Positions 43,094 through 47,653 of a DNA stretch of 47,653 bases are shown here, piece by piece. This DNA is from Candidatus Hydrogenedens sp. (GTDB taxonomy: Bacteria > Hydrogenedentota > Hydrogenedentia > Hydrogenedentales > Hydrogenedentaceae): positions 602 to 48,254 of the forward strand of contig DAOSBX010000026.1 in assembly GCA_035361075.1 (NCBI GenBank), read 5' to 3'. The notes below the pieces were generated by a model that made no database searches, was not told where the DNA came from, and saw nothing but the letters and a program-made list of their open reading frames with translations. Within the stretch, counting starts at the first letter, position 1; every line of letters starts with the position of its first letter. Position numbers and translations under genes: made by a program.

Positions 43094-43576
43094 ATGAGCG
43101 AAATTGCTATGCTAAAATATCATATTAATGCAGGAGGAATAATAGCATTACCAGATTACGTTGATAAAGAAATTCAAGAACGAATACAACAAGGAACACT
43201 AATCGGAGCAGATTTGAGAAGGAAAAATTTACGGGGCGTGTGGCTGGCAGGGATAAATCTTGAAGGAGCCGATTTATCAGGGGCAGATTTAGAATTTGTT
43301 GTATTGAGCAACGCACGACTCCACAAATGCAATTTAGAAAAAGCAAACCTAAAACGAGCAAACTTAATAGGTGCTGACCTGACCGAAGCAAACTTGAAAG
43401 ATGCAGATTTATACTATGCACGACTGACCAGTGCAAACCTACAAAAAGCAAATCTGCAAGGTGCAAACTTACAACGGACAATACTCCGTTGTGCCGATTT
43501 ATCTTATACCATCCTTACAAATGCCCATGGTGAACCTATTATCGACCGAACAAAGATGGAAGGGATAATTTCATGA
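43094..43576 (+). CDS. Pentapeptide-repeat protein
   Basis: 160 aa. From about residue 38 to 150 the protein is a run of A(D/N)LXX repeats (GADLSGADLEF, KANLKRANLIGADL, EANLKDADLYYARL, ANLQKANLQGANLQ), which form a right-handed quadrilateral beta-helix. The first 35 residues are a different, partly helical cap. Some such proteins mimic DNA and bind gyrase, but most have no known role, and nothing here indicates gyrase binding. AGGAG precedes the ATG. It overlaps the metallo-hydrolase gene by 4 bp (ATGA), so the two are translationally coupled. Confidence 0.9.
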   Translation: MSEIAMLKYHINAGGIIALPDYVDKEIQERIQQGTLIGADLRRKNLRGVWLAGINLEGADLSGADLEFVVLSNARLHKCNLEKANLKRANLIGADLTEANLKDADLYYARLTSANLQKANLQGANLQRTILRCADLSYTILTNAHGEPIIDRTKMEGIIS

Positions 43577-44130
43577 TAGTATATCATTTCTGCACCTCTA
43601 TCAATGAAGCAAACGCTTACATACTAATCGACCCAGAAACCAAACAGGCATTACTCATCGATGTTCCAGAATGGACACCCATGATGGAACAGGTATTAGT
43701 AGAACAACAAGCCCAATTAAAAGGAGTCTTTATTACTCATGAACATTATGACCATATATCAGGATTACAAAAATTAAGACAACGTTACAACGGACTAAAA
43801 CAATACCCCGAAAAAGTTTTCTTTCACAATCCAAACATGAATAAAACCGCAACTTTAAAATTAGGTGATTATGAAGGTCAAATAATATCACTTCCTGGCC
43901 ATACACCAGAGAGCGTAGGACTTTATATCGACGGAATAATATTCACTGGCGACGCATTATTTGCTGGTTCTGTCGGCGGAACCATTAGTTCCTTACAGGC
44001 AAAACAGCAAATCGAAGCCATTAAAACAAAAATTCTAACCTTGCCTGAAAACACCCTCATTTTTCCTGGGCATGGTCCCATAACATCAGTCAGCACCGAA
44101 AAAAAATACAACCCTTTCCTACAATCATAA
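43573..44130 (+). CDS. Metallo-beta-lactamase-fold hydrolase (glyoxalase II-like)
   Basis: 185 aa. The metal-binding motif THEHYDH (His56, His58, Asp60, His61) is complete, with His110 in LPGHTPESVGLYI, Asp127 in IIFTGDALFAGSVG, and His167 in FPGHGPIT. These match the small glyoxalase II/hydroxyacylglutathione hydrolase-like branch, which binds two metal ions and usually hydrolyses thioesters. Substrate here is unknown. It is cytoplasmic (no signal peptide) and coupled to the pentapeptide-repeat gene. Confidence 0.9.
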   Translation: MIVYHFCTSINEANAYILIDPETKQALLIDVPEWTPMMEQVLVEQQAQLKGVFITHEHYDHISGLQKLRQRYNGLKQYPEKVFFHNPNMNKTATLKLGDYEGQIISLPGHTPESVGLYIDGIIFTGDALFAGSVGGTISSLQAKQQIEAIKTKILTLPENTLIFPGHGPITSVSTEKKYNPFLQS

Positions 44131-44181
44131 TTCCAATTACTATTTACCCCCTTAAACATTATGTACTCACATGTACTTAAT

Positions 44182-45177
44182 CTATAACTGTAATGGCTCC
44201 ATTTCCTCTAAGGCTTTACGAATTTCATGCAGGTCAGATGAAGTCAGTTTAACGGAACCTGCACGAGCGTTCTCTTCAACCTGCGATTCGTTACGTGCCC
44301 CAACCAATGCACTCGTAATCCCTGGTTGATGAACTGTCCAAGCAATGAATAATTGCCCAAGCGTAATACCATACCCTTCTGCAATCGGTTTAACTCGTTC
44401 AAGCATATTAAGAACACGTCGACGATTCACAGTAGAAAACATCGCTTTATCCCTCCGCAAATCTCCCTGCGGAAATTCCCTGTCAAGAGTTACCTTTCCT
44501 GTAAGTAACCCTTGAGCGATAGGACTATAGGCTAATACTGAAATGTTGTTCTCTTGACAAAAAGGTAAAATTTCCACTTCTATTTCCCGCTCTAATGCAT
44601 TATATTTTGGCTGGTTGCTTTCAATCCGTCCCTTCTTTAGACAAGTCCGCATCATTTCCACAGTAAAATTGCTCACCCCGATATACCGTATTTTGCCTTC
44701 TTTTTGTAATGAAAGCAGTGCAGACATCGTATCATCTAACGGCGTGGTTTTATCAGGCCAATGACACTGATAAAGGTCAATCACATCTACTTTGAGACGA
44801 CGAAGGCTATTCTCACATTCTTTCCGTATCGAGGCAGGGCGTAGATTCTTATAGACCTTAAGCGGATTCCCATTTCGGTCGGTCGTATCAAAGAAAAATT
44901 CACCTTCATCAACATCCCAACGGAGACCACATTTTGTCGCAATAAAAACCTGATCCCTTCTATCATGAATCGCTTCACCGACAACTGTCTCGCTGTGGCC
45001 AAAACCGTAGATAGGCGCGGTATCAATACACGTAACACCAAGGTCAATAGCACGCTGTATCGCACGTTTTGCTTGTTCATCATCTGTACCACCCCAAAGC
45101 CACCCACCAATTGCCCACGCACCAAAAGAAACCACAGGAATCCTCACATTGGTCGTACCAAATGGTTTATATTCCAT
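44182..45177 (-). CDS. Aldo/keto reductase
   Basis: 331 aa. NAD(P)H-dependent oxidoreductase with a TIM-barrel fold. The catalytic tetrad is present: Asp52 and Tyr57 in CIDTAPIYGFGHSE, Lys82 in VFIATKCGL, His139 in LYQCHWPD. Further blocks are IRYIGVSNFTVEMM, YNALEREIEVEILPFCQENN and SVLAYSPIAQGLLTGK; the C-terminal VHQPGITSALVGARNESQVE binds cofactor. The type resembles stress- and sugar-related AKRs (YajO/IolS-like). Strong AAGGAGG site. Divergent from the DUF6259-like gene with 155 bp between. Confidence 0.92.
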   Translation of the reverse strand: MEYKPFGTTNVRIPVVSFGAWAIGGWLWGGTDDEQAKRAIQRAIDLGVTCIDTAPIYGFGHSETVVGEAIHDRRDQVFIATKCGLRWDVDEGEFFFDTTDRNGNPLKVYKNLRPASIRKECENSLRRLKVDVIDLYQCHWPDKTTPLDDTMSALLSLQKEGKIRYIGVSNFTVEMMRTCLKKGRIESNQPKYNALEREIEVEILPFCQENNISVLAYSPIAQGLLTGKVTLDREFPQGDLRRDKAMFSTVNRRRVLNMLERVKPIAEGYGITLGQLFIAWTVHQPGITSALVGARNESQVEENARAGSVKLTSSDLHEIRKALEEMEPLQL

Positions 45178-45271
45178 AATATTCCTCCTTATCTAAAATT
45201 TACTTAATCTAAAACAATAATTATTTGTTTTTTATTTTAACGTATTACACCCAGAAAAGAAAATTAATATT

Positions 45272-45300
45272 TTGTTATTAAATACAGATTAATTTAGAAT
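45272..45300 (+). promoter_or_regulatory. Promoter of the DUF6259-like gene
   Basis: -35 TTGTTA (45272-45277), 17-bp spacer, -10 TAGAAT (45295-45300), with the ATG at 45333 and AGGA in front of it. Good spacing and reasonable consensus match. Confidence 0.5.
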
Positions 45301-45332
45301 AAATAACATAGTAAAACTAAACCAGGATAAGG

Positions 45333-47653
45333 ATGAATACTATGGTTGCAAAAAGATTTATGTCAGTATTGGCTATATTTTTATGTTATGGAACAATCCA
45401 ATTTCATGGAGTGTATGCAGATATGAATAACGAAATAACAACAGAATATTATCGATTGGTTCTTAACCCTACAACAGGGGACATAGAATCATTACAAAGT
45501 GAAGGGCAGGAATTAATATTCCCTCCAAGTCAATCACGTGGTTTATTTACGATTCGACTACGGGATGATAATGGAACTGCAACAGATTTAAGTTCATTAA
45601 AATGTTCATCAATTCAACTTTCTCGTGAAGAAACAGACCAGGAAATAAAGTTAAGAATAGAATATGCTCAGTTAGAAGGGAAGCCCATCTCTGCTACGGT
45701 ATTCGTTCAATGTCCAAAACATTCCCGTTTCACCTATTGGACTATCAACATCAAAAATGAGACGGGTTTATGGCTTGAACATATAGACTTTCCAGTGGTA
45801 GTCGTTCCTGATAACTTGCCAAACTCTGGAGGCGACGCACGTCTTTTCTGGCCTGGAGGTGAAGGTGTAGTCGTTGAGGATTCTAATTTGCGAGAAAAAA
45901 GCTGGCTTCGTTGGCAACCAATTGAACATCCGACAATGGGCTGGAACGGTGTCTATCCAGGACCTGCCCAAATGCAATTCATGGCATACTATACACCTCG
46001 TGCTGGTTTATATTTCTCTGCACATGACCCTCAGGGAACACCCAAAGGAGTTGAATTTCATAAACACCCATTAGGTGGAATTTACCTCGATTTCCGATTA
46101 TATCCTGGCCCTGTCTGTGAACCAGATTATACATTGCCTTATCCGATGGTACTCGGCGTCTTCAAGGGGGATTGGCATGACTCGGCAGAGATATACCGCA
46201 ATTGGTGGGAAACATCAACAATGTATAAACCACCAAAGCTGGAAGATAATCCAGTTATTCCTGACTGGTATTACAAATCACCGATTATCGTTATGTATCC
46301 TGTCCGTGGTCAGCGAGATTTAGGCGTAGAAATGACACCTAATCCTGAATATTATCCTTACACGAATGCCCTGCCTATTTTACAAAAATTAGCATCAGAC
46401 TTAGAATCCTCGATAATGGCACTATTAATGCACTGGGAAAGCAGTGCACCATGGGCACCACCCTATGTCTGGCCTCCCTATGGCGACTTCGAAGATTTCT
46501 GTCGGTTCCGAGATGCACTCCATAAATCAGGTGATTTAATTGGTTTATATGCAAGTGGTTCCGCCTACACAATAAAGAGTAACACCGACCCAACATACAA
46601 TATGACAAAAGAGTTTCAAGAAAAGCGGGTTATTCAATATGTCACCTACGCACCTGATGGCAAACCTGCTGAGAACGGTGTATGTGCAGGACCAAATGCC
46701 CAGCGAATTGGTTATGACCTCTGTCCAGCAACTGAATGGGTGAAACAAGTGGTCGTTAACGAAATCACAAAAATAATTCCACATAATATTGACTATCTTC
46801 AATATTTCGACCAGAACTTAGGTGGCAACTGTTACCGCTGTTATGCTCGACATCATGGACATCCACCGGGTCCAGGATTATGGCAAACAGAATCCATGAA
46901 AGACTTATATCGCCGTATCTGGGAACAAATACACCAGCATGGCTCAAAAATGCTTATTGGTTGTGAAGCAAATTCGGCAGAGCCATTTATCCCGTATCTA
47001 TTATTCAATGATAGTCGGTCCTATCTAAACTTCGCTATCGGAATACCTGTTCCTGCATACGGATATATCTTCCATGAATACTTAAACAACTTCATGGGTA
47101 ACCAAAATGGCACAAGTCATTTCGTTGATGAAGAAAAAAGTCCATATAACCTCCACCAACGAGTTGCAATATCGTTTATTCAAGGTGACATGCTGAGCAT
47201 CAACCTAAGGCAAGGAGGAAAAATCGCATGGGAATGGAGTTCTGCACCATGGGATAAAGGACCCAACCACGAACAAATTTTAACCTTAATACGCAACCTA
47301 AATAAATGGCGAACAGGAAAAGGTAACAAATACCTATTTTTCGGCAAAATGTTAAAGCCTTTTGAATACGGTGGAGACAAAGATGTACCCCTGATTACAC
47401 CACGTGGTGACATTATCCATTTCCGCTCCATACTTGCTTCTCGGTGGATGTATAAAGACCAAACAGCAATGTTCCTGGTAAACTATCTCCCAGAACCACA
47501 AACCGCATCTATAAATTTACCCGATGCATATCACACCAATTGCTCATTACATCTAACCCCGTCTCAGGATAGCGAAGCCAAACCCTTACCTGAAAACCAA
47601 AATAAAATAGAAATTCCTCCCCTCTCAGCCATCATGTTAGAATGGAATAAATA
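45333..47653 (+). CDS. Large secreted DUF6259-like protein, predicted glycan-active (3' end cut at the stop codon)
   Basis: 773 full codons are visible and the window ends with TA, so the stop codon is probably completed by the next base. Residues 1-30 form a signal peptide (FMSVLAIFLCYGTIQFHGVY, cut near A-D). Residues about 35-270 form a beta-sandwich-like N-terminal domain (YYRLVLNPTTGDIESLQSEG, FTIRLRDDNG, YWTINIKNETGLWLEHIDFP). The middle part (about 300-620) looks like a TIM-barrel glycosidase domain: DWYYKSPIIVMYPVRGQRDL, MALLMHWESSAPWAPPYVWP, GLYASGSAYT, IDYLQYFDQNLGGNCYRCYA, and KMLIGCEANSAEPFIPYL. The C-terminal 110 residues are beta-rich. This layout matches DUF6259-type proteins; no activity is established. 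Acidic residues in YFDQN and GCEAN are candidate catalytic sites, by inference. Confidence 0.8.
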   Translation, partial: MNTMVAKRFMSVLAIFLCYGTIQFHGVYADMNNEITTEYYRLVLNPTTGDIESLQSEGQELIFPPSQSRGLFTIRLRDDNGTATDLSSLKCSSIQLSREETDQEIKLRIEYAQLEGKPISATVFVQCPKHSRFTYWTINIKNETGLWLEHIDFPVVVVPDNLPNSGGDARLFWPGGEGVVVEDSNLREKSWLRWQPIEHPTMGWNGVYPGPAQMQFMAYYTPRAGLYFSAHDPQGTPKGVEFHKHPLGGIYLDFRLYPGPVCEPDYTLPYPMVLGVFKGDWHDSAEIYRNWWETSTMYKPPKLEDNPVIPDWYYKSPIIVMYPVRGQRDLGVEMTPNPEYYPYTNALPILQKLASDLESSIMALLMHWESSAPWAPPYVWPPYGDFEDFCRFRDALHKSGDLIGLYASGSAYTIKSNTDPTYNMTKEFQEKRVIQYVTYAPDGKPAENGVCAGPNAQRIGYDLCPATEWVKQVVVNEITKIIPHNIDYLQYFDQNLGGNCYRCYARHHGHPPGPGLWQTESMKDLYRRIWEQIHQHGSKMLIGCEANSAEPFIPYLLFNDSRSYLNFAIGIPVPAYGYIFHEYLNNFMGNQNGTSHFVDEEKSPYNLHQRVAISFIQGDMLSINLRQGGKIAWEWSSAPWDKGPNHEQILTLIRNLNKWRTGKGNKYLFFGKMLKPFEYGGDKDVPLITPRGDIIHFRSILASRWMYKDQTAMFLVNYLPEPQTASINLPDAYHTNCSLHLTPSQDSEAKPLPENQNKIEIPPLSAIMLEWNK

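Overview
The window is a bacterial chromosome segment, AT-rich (about 40% GC by eye), using the standard code and Shine-Dalgarno starts. It suggests a Gram-negative-type cell: it carries a type II secretion system (T2SS) with an outer-membrane secretin, a periplasmic zinc-binding protein and a lipoprotein. Large signal-peptide proteins with NPCBM and DUF6259-like regions beside rhamnose isomerase and a C45 acyl-hydrolase resemble gene content I associate with Candidatus Hydrogenedentota and nearby PVC-like or uncultured lineages. That placement is inference. I found no rRNA, tRNA or CRISPR array.

Left part (1-9.0 kb) is accessory. It holds the end of a beta-propeller repeat protein with near-identical 117-bp DNA repeats, a zinc-ribbon fragment, a 1177-aa NPCBM protein, a dead RhuM gene with three lesions, a membrane-anchored protein of unknown function, a decayed IS481-type transposase, and a C45-family Ntn hydrolase.

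Middle part (9.1-33.3 kb) is mostly housekeeping. It contains recG; a zinc-uptake operon (RHH/zinc-ribbon regulator, znuA, znuC, znuB) with a 19-bp near-palindrome on its promoter; a lipoprotein, rsmA, a histidine kinase lacking a recognisable G1 box, and lipB; the conserved block rpsF-ssb-rpsR-membrane protein-rplI-dnaB followed by dapA; a GT39-type glycosyltransferase; a DUF72 protein; a tandem-HD (HD-GYP) protein beside a bifunctional Rel (p)ppGpp enzyme; uvrB; an FmdB-type zinc ribbon; and rhaA. Three genes (rpsF, rel, fmdB-like) share an extended -10 promoter of the form TTTTGATATAATA.

The T2SS block (33.5-42.9 kb) encodes pseudopilins GspG, H, I, J and K, then a GspL-like PilM+PilN-type fusion, a GspM-like protein, a GspC-like protein with a 14-proline linker, and a 1025-aa GspD secretin. 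Genes overlap or nearly touch from gspH to gspC. The second half mirrors pilMNOPQ order. The ATPase (GspE), platform protein (GspF) and prepilin peptidase are not in the window. The secretin has four N1-type repeats and a Tyr/Gly/Asn-rich insertion at the expected gate loop. The signal-peptide glycan proteins are plausible, unproven cargo.

Right end (43.0-47.65 kb) holds a pentapeptide-repeat protein translationally coupled to a metallo-beta-lactamase-fold hydrolase, an aldo/keto reductase, and a divergent DUF6259-like secreted protein of at least 773 aa whose stop codon is cut by the window edge.
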